Shown in pieces: positions 42,960 through 53,746 of a DNA stretch of 64,000 bases (positions within the stretch are counted from its first letter, which is position 1; every line of letters begins with the position of its first letter). A program made the translations under genes and the position numbers. The stretch is taken from assembly GCF_016595795.1 (NCBI RefSeq), contig NZ_JAENHN010000066.1, positions 186,001-250,000 of the forward strand. The letters run 5' to 3'. The notes beneath the pieces are model-generated. The model saw only the letters and a list, made by a program, of their open reading frames with translations, ran no database searches and had not been told where the DNA came from. The DNA is from Clostridium yunnanense (lineage in GTDB: Bacteria; Bacillota; Clostridia; Clostridiales; Clostridiaceae).

Positions 42960-44960
42960 ATGAAAAAAAGGAAGATATCAATAAAAATTGTAACAATAAT
43001 TAGTCTTTTCCTTATAGTGTTCACGGTCATTACAAATTATTCTATTTATGCTGTAGCAAATAATAAGATAATGAACTCAAATTATAACAATATGAAGATT
43101 ATCACCAGTGAAATAGGAAATAGTTTTAAGTCCTCCATAGCATATCAAATAGAAAATTTGAAAAGTATAGGTAAGGAGAATGTTTTAACAGAATACTACG
43201 GAAGTAATCTAAGCGAAGAAAAACAAATGAACTTAAATGAGAGATTAAAGAAGGTTTCTACAAGCTATGATGAAGCGATTTTTGTAACTGATAAAAAAGG
43301 TGTAATTAAAGCTAGTTCAAATGACCAATATATGAGTTTAGATATTTCATCAAAAGAATGCTTTAAAGCTACACAGGCGGGAAAAGAAGCAATTGGATCT
43401 GTGGAAAGTTCAATTATAACTGGAAAGTTTATAGTATACTTCATAGTTCCAGTAGAAGATCAATATGGAACCATAGTTGGGGCGGTAGGAAAAGTTCTTG
43501 ATAGCAGTTATTTCTCTGAAAGATTTAATTCTTTTAAATTTCTTAATACAGGATTTGTCTTTATGGTAGATAGTTCTAATAAAATTGTATATCACCCAGA
43601 TATGCACAAGATTAATAAACCTATATCTATAAAAGAGATTGCAAGCCTAATTAAAAATCCAAAGTATTTGACTAAAGATAATAGCAATATAGAATTATAT
43701 GAAGATAGTGGAAAGTCAATGGTGGCTGAAACTCTTACAATACCTGAGCTGAAGATGATGGTTGTACTTGCTGCAAATAAAGCAGAGATTCTTGAGGCTT
43801 CTACATACATAGGAAAAGTTTTGATAATGCTTGGAATTATTGAGCAAATAATCTTAATTCCATTAATAATTATTATGATAAATTCGGTACTCAAACCTCT
43901 TAAAAATCTGACTAATAGTACAAGGAAAATATCTGAAGGTGATCTTACTGTTTTAAGTAGTGTTAATAGTAAAGATGAATTGGGAGATTTATCAAACAAC
44001 TTTGACCAGATGATCGGAAACATAAGGGTTCTAATAAATGAGATAAAAGGTTCAGCAAATGATTTGCTTAATATAAATGAGTGTTTTTCAGCAGTTCAAG
44101 AAGATAATCATGAAGGTATGACCTTTATAAAGGCGTCATCTAAAGTTATGGTTGATGAAACTAGAAATATAGATGATGCGATAAAATGGTGTATCGAAGG
44201 TTTTGAAAGATATGAAGAAAAGCTAAACGAAATTAATATGAAATCAGAAAAAATGTACAAGCATGCAAGTTCTATTAGAACAGTGAACAGTGAAGGAATG
44301 AATTCTATATATGAACTAAGAGATATAGGTAATAATGCAGGTATTAACTTTAGTGCTATAAATCAAAGTATAAAAAAACTCATAACAAATTTGGATAGTA
44401 TAAATGCAATAGCTCAAGGTGTAACTAATATATCAACTCAGACAAATATATTATCACTTAATGCTTCAATAGAGGCTGCAAGAGCAGGTGAGTTTGGGAA
44501 GAGTTTTTCTGTTGTAGCAGAAGAAATAGGAAAGCTCTCAAAGTCTATTGAAAGAGAGATGAAATCAATTAATAGTTTAATCAAAGTAATAAATAGCAAC
44601 ATAAGCGAGACGTCAGAAAGTATGGATGAGCTTAATAGCTTCTTTAATATGCAGGTAGATGTATTAAATATAAGTGTAGATAAATTTAATACAATTATAA
44701 AGAGCACAGACAAGATTATTGGATATATACAGGATGTCAGTACAAATATAACTGGAATTAATAATGATAAGAATGAAATGAATAAAAGATTATCAGATGT
44801 TAACACTACATTTGAGGAATTTAACAAAAGTATTGAAGAAATTTCAGCTTCTGTTAATAAGCAATGGGAAGATTCAGCAATGCTGGATGAGGTTAAATAC
44901 TCTATGAATCAGACGGTTTCTAAGCTTCAGAGCTCCATATCAAGCTTTAAAGTTGATTAA
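42960..44960 (+). CDS. Methyl-accepting chemotaxis protein with dCache-type sensor
   Basis: The 666-residue chemoreceptor has membrane helix 1 (~8-28), an extracellular dCache-like sensor (~35-275; typical [16 protein letters not shown] and [15 protein letters not shown]), helix 2 (~283-306), HAMP ([20 protein letters not shown]), and a cytoplasmic coiled-coil whose tip [20 protein letters not shown] binds CheA/CheW. The C-terminal methylation helix is present. The ligand is unknown. Because it sits between phoR and pstS with a Pho-box-like promoter, phosphate-starvation control is likely. GAGGGGGAG precedes the ATG. No che genes are nearby. Confidence 0.9.
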   Translation: MKKRKISIKIVTIISLFLIVFTVITNYSIYAVANNKIMNSNYNNMKIITSEIGNSFKSSIAYQIENLKSIGKENVLTEYYGSNLSEEKQMNLNERLKKVSTSYDEAIFVTDKKGVIKASSNDQYMSLDISSKECFKATQAGKEAIGSVESSIITGKFIVYFIVPVEDQYGTIVGAVGKVLDSSYFSERFNSFKFLNTGFVFMVDSSNKIVYHPDMHKINKPISIKEIASLIKNPKYLTKDNSNIELYEDSGKSMVAETLTIPELKMMVVLAANKAEILEASTYIGKVLIMLGIIEQIILIPLIIIMINSVLKPLKNLTNSTRKISEGDLTVLSSVNSKDELGDLSNNFDQMIGNIRVLINEIKGSANDLLNINECFSAVQEDNHEGMTFIKASSKVMVDETRNIDDAIKWCIEGFERYEEKLNEINMKSEKMYKHASSIRTVNSEGMNSIYELRDIGNNAGINFSAINQSIKKLITNLDSINAIAQGVTNISTQTNILSLNASIEAARAGEFGKSFSVVAEEIGKLSKSIEREMKSINSLIKVINSNISETSESMDELNSFFNMQVDVLNISVDKFNTIIKSTDKIIGYIQDVSTNITGINNDKNEMNKRLSDVNTTFEEFNKSIEEISASVNKQWEDSAMLDEVKYSMNQTVSKLQSSISSFKVD

Positions 44961-44998
44961 TTTAAGTTCATAAAATATATACACTTTGTTAAATAAAA

Positions 44999-45062
44999 TT
45001 TACATGGTTGTAAGATTACTTAACAAACAGCTAATACTCACTTAACTTAAGGATAATATAAT
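44999..45062 (+). promoter_or_regulatory. Candidate Pho box and -10 of the pst operon
   Basis: TTTACA (44999), TTAACA (45020) and TTAACT (45042) are spaced 21 and 22 bp, two helical turns, with a weaker CTAATA between the last two. TATAAT at 45057-45062 serves as -10 without a -35 box. Confidence 0.6.
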
Positions 45063-45120
45063 TTATTATGTAAGGTAGATAAATAATAAATTAGTAAATA
45101 AAATTTGGAGGTTATCAAAT

Positions 45121-46026
45121 ATGAATAAAAGAAGTTTAAAATTCGGTGTAATCGCACTAGCATTAACTATGGCAACTGGAATTTTCGCAGGATGTGCTTC
45201 AAAGAGTGATAACACAACTACAGATTCAGGAAAAGAAGCAGCTGTGGCTGGATCAATAACTTTATCAGGGTCAACGGCTTTACAACCCTTAGCAGAAAAA
45301 GCAGCAGCAAATTTCTCTGCTAAGAATAAAGATGCAGTAATAAATGTACAAGGCGGAGGAAGTGGAACTGGGTTAACTCAAGTTTTACAAGGTGCTGTGG
45401 AGATAGGTAACTCAGATGTTACTGCTGAAGAAAAGTTAAAAGCTGAGGAAGCAAAACAATTAGTAGATCATAAGGTTGCGGCTATAGGATTTGCTATAAC
45501 TGTAAGTAAAGATGTTCCAGTAACTTCACTTACTAAAGATCAAATTGCTGGGATATTCTCAGGAAATATAAAGAATTGGAAAGAGATAGATGGTAAAACT
45601 GATTTAGAAATAAAAGTTGTTCATAGACCAGCTTCTTCAGGTACAAGATCAACTTTCATTAAAACAGTATTAGGTGGTAAAAAGGAACTTGAAAGCGACA
45701 AAATTGGTACAGTACAAGAAGCTAATGGTTCTGTTAAGACTACGCTTGAGAGTACAAAAGGTTCAATAAGTTATGTTGCATTATCATACTTACTTGATGA
45801 AGAAGCAAAAAAATCATTAAAAACTGTAGCAATTGACGGAGTTGAACCAACTAAAGAAAATATAACTACAGGAAAATATATATTCTGGGCATGGGAACAT
45901 ATGTATACAAAAGGAGAAGCTAAGGAATTATCAAAAGCATTTATAGAATATATAATGAGTGCTGATAATAAAAAGACTGTTGAAGATTTAGGTTTTGTAT
46001 CAGTAACAGACATGAAAGTACAGTAA
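45121..46026 (+). CDS. pstS: Phosphate ABC transporter substrate-binding lipoprotein PstS
   Basis: The 301-residue protein has a lipoprotein signal peptide with lipobox FAGC (C25) and then the phosphate-binding fold: ITLSGSTALQPLAEKAA, VQGGGSGTGLTQVLQG, IGNSDVTAEE, and the phosphate-contact loop RPASSGTRSTF. It captures phosphate at the outer membrane face and hands it to PstCA. TTTGGAGG precedes the ATG. It is first in the pst operon; a strong hairpin follows it. Confidence 0.96.
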   Translation: MNKRSLKFGVIALALTMATGIFAGCASKSDNTTTDSGKEAAVAGSITLSGSTALQPLAEKAAANFSAKNKDAVINVQGGGSGTGLTQVLQGAVEIGNSDVTAEEKLKAEEAKQLVDHKVAAIGFAITVSKDVPVTSLTKDQIAGIFSGNIKNWKEIDGKTDLEIKVVHRPASSGTRSTFIKTVLGGKKELESDKIGTVQEANGSVKTTLESTKGSISYVALSYLLDEEAKKSLKTVAIDGVEPTKENITTGKYIFWAWEHMYTKGEAKELSKAFIEYIMSADNKKTVEDLGFVSVTDMKVQ

Positions 46027-46042
46027 TTAAAACAAATAGCTT

Positions 46043-46068
46043 TTAAGACTGGCGTATGCCAGTCTTAA
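46043..46068 (+). terminator. Intercistronic hairpin between pstS and pstC
   Basis: TTAAGACTGGC pairs perfectly with GCCAGTCTTAA around a GTAT loop. Only a weak T run (TGTTTCTAT) follows. It probably stabilises the pstS message or terminates part of the transcripts, giving more PstS than the other subunits. Confidence 0.65.
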
Positions 46069-46214
46069 GGTGTTTCTATATTCCTAAAGGTAAATTTCGA
46101 AAAAATCTATGTTTAGGTTAATGATTTTCTTATGTAATTCAGTATGTAAATATATCGAAAGACACTTATCTGTTTAAGATGGTGTATCACAATAAATATT
46201 ATGAGGGAAGAGTT

Positions 46215-47105
46215 ATGAAAAAAAGAAGTTTTTGGCAGAAATTAAAATCTGAATATATTGGCAAAGGTTTTGCAGTGTTTTGTGGGCTTTTAATAGTGGT
46301 ATTGACTCTATCCATTATATTTTTTATAGCGTCAAGAGGATTGAATTTGTTCACAAAAGATAAGTATTCTATATTTAAATTTTTATTTAGTACAAATTGG
46401 ACTCCAAATGCAGATTCTCCTCAATTTGGAGCGTTGACTCTTATTGCAGGCTCTACAGCGGTTTCTATTGGTGCGGTAATAGTAAGCACGCCAATAGCTA
46501 TATCTCTTGCAATTTTTATGAATATGATTTCTACAAAGTATGGTAAAAAATTTCTTCAGCCAGCCTTAGAACTTTTCGTTGGTATACCTTCAGTTGTATA
46601 TGGATGGATCGGACTTAGTGTGCTCGTTCCATTGATTAGAAATTATTTCGGTGGTGACGGTTCTAGCCTTCTAGCAGGGATCTTAGTTCTTAGTGTTATG
46701 ATTCTTCCAACCATTGCATCCTTATCTTCTGATGCAATAAGAACTATACCTAATGATTATATAGAAGCAGCTTACGGTTTAGGATCTACCAGATGGCAAA
46801 CTATTTATAAAGTAGTAGTTCCAGCTGCTAAAGGCGGAGTACTTACAGCCGTAGTACTAGGGCTTGCAAGAGCTTTTGGGGAAGCACTGGCAGTTCAAAT
46901 GGTAATAGGAAATACAGTAAAGATTCCAGGAAGCCTTCTTCAATCTACCACTACGCTAACCAGTGTTCTTACAATGGATATGGCAAATACAGCTTTTGGT
47001 TCAATGTGGAATAATGCTTTATGGTCACTAGCATTTATGTTACTGATAATATCCTTTATATTTATAGTTATAGTTAGAAGTATAGGAAAAAGAGGTGAAG
47101 CATAA
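46215..47105 (+). CDS. pstC: Phosphate ABC transporter permease PstC
   Basis: This inner-membrane permease of ~296 residues has six membrane helices: an N-terminal anchor GFAVFCGLLIVVLTLSIIFF, then the ABC-permease core with LFVGIPSVVYGWIGL, the EAA loop EAAYGLGSTRWQTIYKVVVP and ARAFGEALAVQMVIGN. I choose the ATG that follows GAGGGAAG; an ATG twelve codons earlier has no SD. Its stop codon shares one base with the pstA start. Confidence 0.95.
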   Translation: MKKRSFWQKLKSEYIGKGFAVFCGLLIVVLTLSIIFFIASRGLNLFTKDKYSIFKFLFSTNWTPNADSPQFGALTLIAGSTAVSIGAVIVSTPIAISLAIFMNMISTKYGKKFLQPALELFVGIPSVVYGWIGLSVLVPLIRNYFGGDGSSLLAGILVLSVMILPTIASLSSDAIRTIPNDYIEAAYGLGSTRWQTIYKVVVPAAKGGVLTAVVLGLARAFGEALAVQMVIGNTVKIPGSLLQSTTTLTSVLTMDMANTAFGSMWNNALWSLAFMLLIISFIFIVIVRSIGKRGEA

Positions 47106-48004
47106 TGAAGGCTAAAACTGCAGATAAGATTGCTACTACCGTACTTTATGTAATTTCAACATCAATAGTATTGCTTTTAGTGGCGTTCTTGGGTTATATT
47201 TTATTCAAAGGTGTAGGAATGATTAACTTTAATTTCCTATTCGGTCAATCAAAGAGTGGTGTAGCAGGTGGTGGTATAGGACCACAGTTATTTAACTCCT
47301 TTTACATGTTAATAGTCTCTCTTATAATTACTGTTCCTATAGGACTTGGTGCAGGAATTTATCTTTCTGAGTATGCAGGACAGGGAAGATTTGTTAACTT
47401 TTTGAGACTTTGTATAGAAACAATGTCTTCACTTCCTTCTATAGTTGTCGGTCTCTTTGGTCTTTTGGTATTTGTTACTCTTGCAGGATGGAAATACTCA
47501 GTTTTAGCTGGTGCTTTATCGGTAAGTATATTAAATCTTCCTTCCATGACAAGAGTAAGTGAAAATGCTATAAGAGAAGCATCAAAAAAGGTTAAAGAGG
47601 CAAGTGTTGGGCTTGGCGCAACACGATTTCAAACTATAAGAAAGATTACGTTGCCTTATGCTATGCCTCAGATATTGACAGGTATTATATTATCTGCAGG
47701 AAGAATATTCGGTGAAGCAGCAGCTTTCTTATACACAGCAGGGATGAGCGCGCCTTTGTTTAAATTTGATAGATTTTCACTTTTTGGCATGAGCTCAGTT
47801 GATAAGATTTCTGCTTACGATTTATTTAGACCGGCAGAAACATTGGCGGTTCATATATATAAATTGAAATCAGAAGGTACAGTTCCAGATGCAACAGCTA
47901 TTGCAAATGGTGCTTCAGCAGTCTTAATAATAATGGTGCTATTATTTAATATAATTTCGAGATTAGTAGGTAATGCACTTTATAAGTCTTATAGTGGTAA
48001 GTAG
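47105..48004 (+). CDS. pstA: Phosphate ABC transporter permease PstA
   Basis: The second permease subunit (299 aa) has six helices, the PstA signature [20 protein letters not shown], the EAA loop [20 protein letters not shown] and [16 protein letters not shown]. It is translationally coupled to pstC by a one-base stop/start overlap, with AAAGAGGTGAAG inside the pstC end as SD. Nothing unusual. Confidence 0.95.
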   Translation: MKAKTADKIATTVLYVISTSIVLLLVAFLGYILFKGVGMINFNFLFGQSKSGVAGGGIGPQLFNSFYMLIVSLIITVPIGLGAGIYLSEYAGQGRFVNFLRLCIETMSSLPSIVVGLFGLLVFVTLAGWKYSVLAGALSVSILNLPSMTRVSENAIREASKKVKEASVGLGATRFQTIRKITLPYAMPQILTGIILSAGRIFGEAAAFLYTAGMSAPLFKFDRFSLFGMSSVDKISAYDLFRPAETLAVHIYKLKSEGTVPDATAIANGASAVLIIMVLLFNIISRLVGNALYKSYSGK

Positions 48005-48015
48005 GAGGATACAAC

Positions 48016-48765
48016 ATGTCAATAATTACAACGAATAATTTAAACTTATATTATGGGAATAATCATGCACTAAAGGGTATAAGCCTTGATATAGAACCTA
48101 ATACAGTAACTGCGCTTATCGGACCTTCTGGTTGTGGTAAGTCAACTTTCCTGAGAACTTTAAATAGGATGAATGATCTTATAGATTCTGTTAGAATAGA
48201 AGGTGATGTTTTCTTCGAAGGCAGAAATATTTATAATGATTTTGACGAAATAGAACTAAGAAAAAGAGTAGGTATGGTTTTCCAAAGACCAAATCCATTT
48301 CCAATGTCAATCTATGATAATATAGCCTATGGCCCAAGAATTCATGGGATAAAAAATAAGGCTAAGTTAGATGAAATAATCGAGAAAAGTCTTAGAGGCG
48401 CAGCTTTATGGGATGAAGTTAAGGATAGATTAAAGAAAAGCGCTTTAGGTCTTTCTGGTGGCCAACAGCAAAGACTTTGTATAGCAAGAACTCTTGCAGT
48501 AGAACCAGAAGTCCTTTTAATGGATGAACCAACTTCTGCACTTGATCCTATCTCAACGAATAAAATAGAAGAACTAATGGATACACTAAAAAAGACATAC
48601 ACTGTTATAATTGTAACTCATAATATGCAGCAAGCAGGAAGAATTGCTGATAATACAGCATTTTTCTTGACAGGAGAAGTAGTAGAATACGGAAAAACAG
48701 ATGACATATTCTATAAGCCAAGAGATAAGAGAACAGAAGATTATATAACAGGTAGATTCGGTTAA
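48016..48765 (+). CDS. pstB: Phosphate ABC transporter ATPase PstB
   Basis: The 249-residue ATPase has Walker [10 protein letters not shown], the Q-loop [15 protein letters not shown] (diagnostic of PstB), the ABC signature [16 protein letters not shown], Walker [13 protein letters not shown] and the His switch VTHNM. It powers phosphate import and, with PhoU and PhoR, signals phosphate sufficiency. AGGAGG precedes the ATG 12 bases after pstA. Confidence 0.97.
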   Translation: MSIITTNNLNLYYGNNHALKGISLDIEPNTVTALIGPSGCGKSTFLRTLNRMNDLIDSVRIEGDVFFEGRNIYNDFDEIELRKRVGMVFQRPNPFPMSIYDNIAYGPRIHGIKNKAKLDEIIEKSLRGAALWDEVKDRLKKSALGLSGGQQQRLCIARTLAVEPEVLLMDEPTSALDPISTNKIEELMDTLKKTYTVIIVTHNMQQAGRIADNTAFFLTGEVVEYGKTDDIFYKPRDKRTEDYITGRFG

Positions 48766-48788
48766 AATTACTTTATGAGGTGATATAA

Positions 48789-49445
48789 ATGACAAGAACA
48801 TCTTTCGATTATGGTTTACAGCTTTTACATGATGACCTAATAAAAATGGGAAGCATTGTAGAAAAACAAATACACGGTTCAGTTGAATCCTTAGTTAATC
48901 AGGATGTGGAACTAGCTGAAAGAATAATAAAGGGTGACGATTTAGTAGATGATCTTCAAAGAGAAATTGAAGACAAGTGTATAAAGTTAATTGGAAGGGA
49001 GCAGCCTTTAGCAAAAGATTTGAGAAATATCTTTACAACTACAAAGATAGTTACAGATCTTGAAAGAATGGCTGACCATGCAGTTGATATAGCAAAGATA
49101 ACAAGAAGACTTAAAGATGAAAAGTATATTAAAAAGTTAATAGATATACCTAAGATAGCAACAGTTGTTCAAGAAATGATTAAGCTTTCTATAGATGCAT
49201 ATATAGCAGGAGATTCAGATAAAGCTTATGAAATTTGTAAAATGGATGATGAAGTGGATGCTGTATATAAAAAGGTATTTACTGAGCTTTTAGCATATAT
49301 GAATTCTCATCATGAGACAGTAACTCAAGCAAGCCAACTATTATTTGTATGTAAATACTTAGAAAGAATAGCTGATCACGTTACTAATATATGTGAATGG
49401 ACTATCTATCTTGTTACTGGTAATTTTGTAGATCTTAATGAATAG
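48789..49445 (+). CDS. phoU: Phosphate signalling protein PhoU
   Basis: This 218-residue all-helical protein of two PhoU repeats has the metal-binding E-x-x-x-D motifs in each: VTDLERMADHAVDIAKI and CKYLERIADHVTNICEW. PhoU links PstB to PhoR and keeps the kinase off when phosphate is plentiful. It follows pstB by 23 bases, with a GAGGTGAT ribosome binding site. Confidence 0.96.
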   Translation: MTRTSFDYGLQLLHDDLIKMGSIVEKQIHGSVESLVNQDVELAERIIKGDDLVDDLQREIEDKCIKLIGREQPLAKDLRNIFTTTKIVTDLERMADHAVDIAKITRRLKDEKYIKKLIDIPKIATVVQEMIKLSIDAYIAGDSDKAYEICKMDDEVDAVYKKVFTELLAYMNSHHETVTQASQLLFVCKYLERIADHVTNICEWTIYLVTGNFVDLNE

Positions 49446-49620
49446 TATATAGATGTACAGTTTCTTAGATTCATCGAAAGCATCATTTTGAGTATAAGGA
49501 TTTAAGTAGTCTATCTGCTTTGCGGAGTAGATATACCATTTCCACGATTTTAAAATATACAAAAAATCATTTTAACTATGGTGAACAGGGTGTTTAATAA
49601 ATATATATTTATTAAATATA

Positions 49621-49660
49621 AAATAGCTTGAAATCCTAAAGGATATTCGAGCTATTTTTT
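49621..49660 (+). terminator. Terminator of the pst-phoU operon
   Basis: AAATAGCT-tgAAATCC.. pairs with ..GGATATTcg-AGCTATTT, then T3 more; it lies ~175 bases after the phoU stop. A smaller hairpin TATCTGCT/AGTAGATA (49512-49535) lies between without a T-tract. The U-tract is also the left end of repeat copy D. Confidence 0.75.
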
Positions 49661-49748
49661 ACTGTAAAAGAAAGTATAAAATGTTATGACTAATAAATCT
49701 AGTGATTTAAGTGATTATGATAAGTTTTTAAGCATTTACAGTGGAAAA
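49655..49748. repeat. Terminator-linked short repeat, copy D
   Basis: TTTTTTACTGTAAAAGAAAG begins in the phoU terminator U-tract; TACAGTGGAAAA at the right end keeps 10 of 12 terminal bases. The length of 94 bp equals copy B. The core (TGATTTAAGTGATTATGATA) is more diverged. Confidence 0.6.
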
Positions 49749-49941
49749 TGAAGCTATGATTAAGACTTTTGTTAAAATTCAGTGGCGCATCTATATTTGT
49801 GTTAAATGATTTTTAATAATAAATTTTCAGATAATATATATCTTTTTATGAAAATGGACAAAATTTATAATGAATAGGGTTTTTATCCTAAAAATTTTGC
49901 TTATTTAGAGTTATATGAAAATGAGTATGGAGCGGTAATTG

Positions 49942-49970
49942 TTGACTACTAAGGGCTAATAGGGTATATT
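49942..49970 (+). promoter_or_regulatory. Sigma-A promoter for the DUF512-der-gpsA operon
   Basis: TTGACT and TATATT are 17 bp apart; the start would be ~49977, 26 bases before the chosen ATG. Between this and copy D (49749-49941) I see only AT-rich sequence without a reading frame. Confidence 0.65.
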
Positions 49971-50002
49971 ACATATTGAAGTATTTTTCAGGAGTGAAAA
50001 AG

Positions 50003-51337
50003 ATGAAAAACAAAATTGCGAAGATTCTTCCTGGTGGAATAGCAGAAGAATTAGGAATTGAAGTAGGAGATTACTTAATTTCAATAAATGAAACAGAAGT
50101 AAATGATGTTATAGACTATAAGTTTTTGATGGCAGAGGAATACTTAGATGTAGAAGTAGAAAAACCAGACGGTGAAGTTTGGGTTTATGAAATAGAGAAA
50201 GAATATGATGAAGACTTAGGCGTTGAGTTTGAGGCTTCTATAATGGATAAAGCAAAAAGTTGTTCTAATAAATGCATATTCTGTTTTATAGATCAATTAC
50301 CTACAGGTATGAGAGAGACTTTATATTTTAAAGACGATGATTCAAGACTTTCATTTCTTCAAGGTAACTTTGTAACCTTAACAAATATGAAGGACTGTGA
50401 CATAGATAGAATAATAAGATATAGAATAAGTCCGATTAATGTATCAGTACATACAACTAATCCAGAGCTTAGAGTTAAGATGTTAAACAACAGGTTTGCA
50501 GGTAATGTTTATGACAGGCTTAAGAGGCTAGCAGAAGCTGGCATTGAAATGAATGCTCAAATAGTAGTTGTACCTGGTATTAATAATGCTGAAGAGCTTC
50601 AAAGGACAGTTTTAGACCTATATAAGCTATATCCTTCTATCCAAAATATAGCTGCGGTTCCCATCGGGATAACCAAACATAGAGAAGGACTTGCAAAATT
50701 AGATATTTTTGATGGTGACAGTGCAAGAAAAGAAATTGAAATGGTAGAGAAACTTCAAGAAAAATTCATTAAAGAGATAGGTTCACCTTTTGTGAGATTA
50801 TCTGACGAGTTTTATGTTTTAAGTAATTATAACATACCTGATGAAGATTTCTACGATGGGTATCATCAGATAGAAGATGGCGTAGGTGTTATAAGAATGC
50901 TTAGAAATACCATCGACAGAGATATATCAGAACTAAAAGACAATATAAATGGCCATTTCGCTATTGCTACAGGTGTTTCTGCCTATGATGAAGTAAAAAA
51001 AGTAGCAGATAGCATTATGAATAAAAATAATAATATAAAAATTGATGTTTATAAAGTTATAAATCATTTCTTTGGAGAAACTATTACAGTAAATGGACTT
51101 TTAACTGGTACAGATATTATAAATCAGCTAAAAGAAAGCCTTGAAGCACCATACCTTATAATGGCTGATAATATGTTCAGAAAAGGTTATGAATTAGGTG
51201 ATTCTCAGGATAAGATAATGCTTGATGATCTAAAGATAAAAGATGTTGAAGAGCAGCTAGATGTGAAAGTCATTGTATGTGATTACACTGGAGAAGACTT
51301 AATACAAATTATAAACACATATTGTGAGGAGGAATAA
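50003..51337 (+). CDS. DUF512 radical-SAM family protein with N-terminal PDZ domain
   Basis: The ~444-residue protein has three parts: a PDZ-like domain ([20 protein letters not shown]), a radical-SAM-like core with the cysteine motif CSNKCIFCF (C-x3-C-x2-C), and the DUF512 C-terminal domain ending [16 protein letters not shown]. Reaction and substrate are unknown. The family occurs widely in clostridia, typically just ahead of der, as here, which suggests a link to ribosome or tRNA work, but this is inference. I choose the ATG after AGGAGTG; the TTG nine codons upstream coincides with the predicted transcription start. Confidence 0.85.
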   Translation: MKNKIAKILPGGIAEELGIEVGDYLISINETEVNDVIDYKFLMAEEYLDVEVEKPDGEVWVYEIEKEYDEDLGVEFEASIMDKAKSCSNKCIFCFIDQLPTGMRETLYFKDDDSRLSFLQGNFVTLTNMKDCDIDRIIRYRISPINVSVHTTNPELRVKMLNNRFAGNVYDRLKRLAEAGIEMNAQIVVVPGINNAEELQRTVLDLYKLYPSIQNIAAVPIGITKHREGLAKLDIFDGDSARKEIEMVEKLQEKFIKEIGSPFVRLSDEFYVLSNYNIPDEDFYDGYHQIEDGVGVIRMLRNTIDRDISELKDNINGHFAIATGVSAYDEVKKVADSIMNKNNNIKIDVYKVINHFFGETITVNGLLTGTDIINQLKESLEAPYLIMADNMFRKGYELGDSQDKIMLDDLKIKDVEEQLDVKVIVCDYTGEDLIQIINTYCEEE

Positions 51338-51339
51338 AC

Positions 51340-52656
51340 ATGGGAAAACCAATAGTTGCTATAGTTGGACGTCCAAATGTAGGGAAATCTACATTGTTTA
51401 ATAAATTAGCAGGAAAAAGAATATCTATAGTACAGGATACACCAGGAGTTACTAGAGATAGAGTTTATGCAGAGGCTGAGTGGTTAAATTATAAATTTAC
51501 TATGATAGATACAGGTGGTATTGAACCAGAAAGTGAAGATGTTATAGTAAAACAAATGAGAAGACAGGCACAAATAGCTATTGAAACTGCAGATGTTATA
51601 GTGTTTATCGTTGACGGTAAGGAAGGTCTTACAGCAGCAGATAAAGAAGTTTCTCAAATGCTTAGAAAGAGTAAAAAACCTGTTGTACTTGTTGTAAATA
51701 AGATTGATAACTTAAAAGATGAAGCTAATGCTTACGAGTTCTATAATTTAGGTATAGGTGATCCTATAACAATATCGGCAACTCAAGGTCTTGCACTTGG
51801 AGATATGCTTGATAGAGTAGTAGAACACTTCAAAGAGCTTGGAACAGATGATGAAGAAGATGAATATGTAAGAATAGCTATGGTTGGTAAACCAAACGTA
51901 GGTAAATCATCTCTTATCAATAAGCTTCTGCGTGAAGATAGAGTAATAGTAAGTGATGTTCCTGGTACAACTAGAGATTCTATAGATAGTTACCTTGAAA
52001 CAGAAGAAGGAAAGTTTATACTTATTGACACTGCTGGTCTTAGAAGAAAAAGCAAGGTTAAGGAAGAAATAGAAAGATATAGCGTTATCAGAACTTACGC
52101 TTCAATTGAAAGAGCAGATGTAGTTATTCTTATGATTGATGCTCAAGAAGGTGTTACTGATCAAGATGAAAAGATTATAGGCTTTGCTCATGAAATGAAT
52201 AAAGCTATAATGGTTATAGTAAATAAGTGGGATTTGATTGAAAAAGATGATAAGACAATGAATACTTATCTAAAAGATCTTCAATCAAGCTTAAAGTTCT
52301 TATCCTACTCACCTTTCTTATTCATATCAGCATTAACTGGCCAAAGAGTGCATAAGGTATTAGAGATGGCTAAGGGCTGCTATGATAACTACTCAAAGAG
52401 AATATCTACTGGTATTCTTAATGATGTTATAAATAGAGCAGTACTAATGAAAGAGCCACCTGTAGTTGGACTTAAGAGACTTAAGATATATTACGCAACT
52501 CAAGTTGCAAACAAACCACCTAAATTTATATTCTTTGTAAATGACAGCAATGCGTTACATTTTTCTTACGGAAGATATCTTGAAAATCAGCTAAGAGAGA
52601 GCTTTGATTTTAAGGGAACAGGATTAGAAATAGAGTATAGAGAAAGGAAGGAATAA
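51340..52656 (+). CDS. der: Ribosome-assembly GTPase Der (EngA)
   Basis: This double-GTPase for 50S subunit maturation has 438 residues. G domain 1 has [18 protein letters not shown] and NKID; G domain 2 has [25 protein letters not shown] and NKWD; a KH-like C-terminal domain ([20 protein letters not shown]) follows. All motifs are intact. It starts two bases after the DUF512 gene with GAGGAGG inside that gene's end, so translation is coupled. gpsA follows after three bases; plsY, often between them, is absent here. Confidence 0.97.
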   Translation: MGKPIVAIVGRPNVGKSTLFNKLAGKRISIVQDTPGVTRDRVYAEAEWLNYKFTMIDTGGIEPESEDVIVKQMRRQAQIAIETADVIVFIVDGKEGLTAADKEVSQMLRKSKKPVVLVVNKIDNLKDEANAYEFYNLGIGDPITISATQGLALGDMLDRVVEHFKELGTDDEEDEYVRIAMVGKPNVGKSSLINKLLREDRVIVSDVPGTTRDSIDSYLETEEGKFILIDTAGLRRKSKVKEEIERYSVIRTYASIERADVVILMIDAQEGVTDQDEKIIGFAHEMNKAIMVIVNKWDLIEKDDKTMNTYLKDLQSSLKFLSYSPFLFISALTGQRVHKVLEMAKGCYDNYSKRISTGILNDVINRAVLMKEPPVVGLKRLKIYYATQVANKPPKFIFFVNDSNALHFSYGRYLENQLRESFDFKGTGLEIEYRERKE

Positions 52657-52659
52657 AAT

Positions 52660-53655
52660 ATGAATAAGGTGACTTTTTTAGGAGGAGGAAGCTTTGGAAC
52701 AGCTTTATCAATTCTTCTAGCCAAAAAGGGTGTAACGGTGTCTATTTGGGACAGAGATAAAGAGGTTGTTGATGAAATAAACAACAAAAGAACAAATGAT
52801 AGATACATTAAGGAGTTACACATTCCTGAAAATGTCACTGCCTATTACGATTTAGAGGAAGCACTTAAGGATACAGGGTGCTTAGTGCTTGCAGTACCTT
52901 CCCATGTTATAAGAAATGCTTGCAAATCACTAAAAGGAAAACTTCCAGAGGATATTGTTGTTGTAAGTATAGCTAAAGGAATTGAAGAAGGTACTGATTT
53001 AAGATTATCAGAAGTAATAGAGCAGGAGCTTAATAATCCAATAGTAATTTTATCTGGACCTTCTCATGCAGAAGAAGTTGCCTTAGAATACCCAACTACC
53101 TTAGTTGCAAGTTCTAAAGATATGTCAGCGGCTGAAAAAGTTCAGGATCTATTTATGGCTCCGCATCTTAGAATATATACCAATGATGATCTCGTTGGTG
53201 TAGAAATAGGTGGAGCAGTAAAAAATATAATTGCTTTAGCAGCTGGGGTTTGTGATGGTATAGGTTATGGAGACAATGCAAAAGCGGCGCTTATGACTAG
53301 AGGTATGATGGAGATAAGTAAAATAGGTTTTAAGCTTGGAGGAAAGATGGAAACTTTCTTTGGACTAACAGGTATGGGAGACCTTATTGTAACTTGTACA
53401 AGTATGCATTCTAGAAATAGAAGGGCTGGAATATTAATCGGTCAAGGTAAGAGCCTTGCTGAAGCAGAAAAAGAAGTAGGAATGGTTGTTGAAGGGGTTA
53501 AAGCCTGCAGAGCCTTCTACGAATTGAAAGAGAAACTTGGAGTTGATATGCCAATTACTGATATTCTTCATAGAATACTTTTTGATGGACTAAGCCCAAA
53601 TGAAGCAGTTAGTGGACTTATGGAAAGAGATAAGAAGTCAGAAAAATATCAATAA
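52660..53655 (+). CDS. gpsA: Glycerol-3-phosphate dehydrogenase [NAD(P)+]
   Basis: Makes sn-glycerol 3-phosphate from DHAP for phospholipid synthesis. The 331-residue protein has the Rossmann motif [31 protein letters not shown], the catalytic Lys in [20 protein letters not shown] with the second Lys region SIAKGIE, and [12 protein letters not shown]. It is the last gene of the DUF512-der-gpsA operon. AAAGGAAGG precedes the ATG. Family certain, with no defects. Confidence 0.96.
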   Translation: MNKVTFLGGGSFGTALSILLAKKGVTVSIWDRDKEVVDEINNKRTNDRYIKELHIPENVTAYYDLEEALKDTGCLVLAVPSHVIRNACKSLKGKLPEDIVVVSIAKGIEEGTDLRLSEVIEQELNNPIVILSGPSHAEEVALEYPTTLVASSKDMSAAEKVQDLFMAPHLRIYTNDDLVGVEIGGAVKNIIALAAGVCDGIGYGDNAKAALMTRGMMEISKIGFKLGGKMETFFGLTGMGDLIVTCTSMHSRNRRAGILIGQGKSLAEAEKEVGMVVEGVKACRAFYELKEKLGVDMPITDILHRILFDGLSPNEAVSGLMERDKKSEKYQ

Positions 53656-53674
53656 TAAATATAGATACTTAAAG

Positions 53675-53746
53675 ACTTGCTTTTTAGGCAGGTTATAATA
53701 CGGTGATAATCGTAGGTATAACTTGTAAATGAAAGCAAGTTTTTTT
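53675..53746 (+). terminator. Branched terminator after gpsA
   Basis: ACTTGCTTT pairs with AAAGCAAGT just before T7; between the arms a second helix GTTATA-a-TAC / GTA-g-GTATAAC forms. It is larger than a usual terminator. The U-tract is the left end of repeat copy E. Confidence 0.75.

Noticed and set aside
49512-49535. Terminator directly after phoU (TATCTGCT/AGTAGATA)
   Set aside because: No T-tract follows; the hairpin at 49621-49660 is the better terminator.
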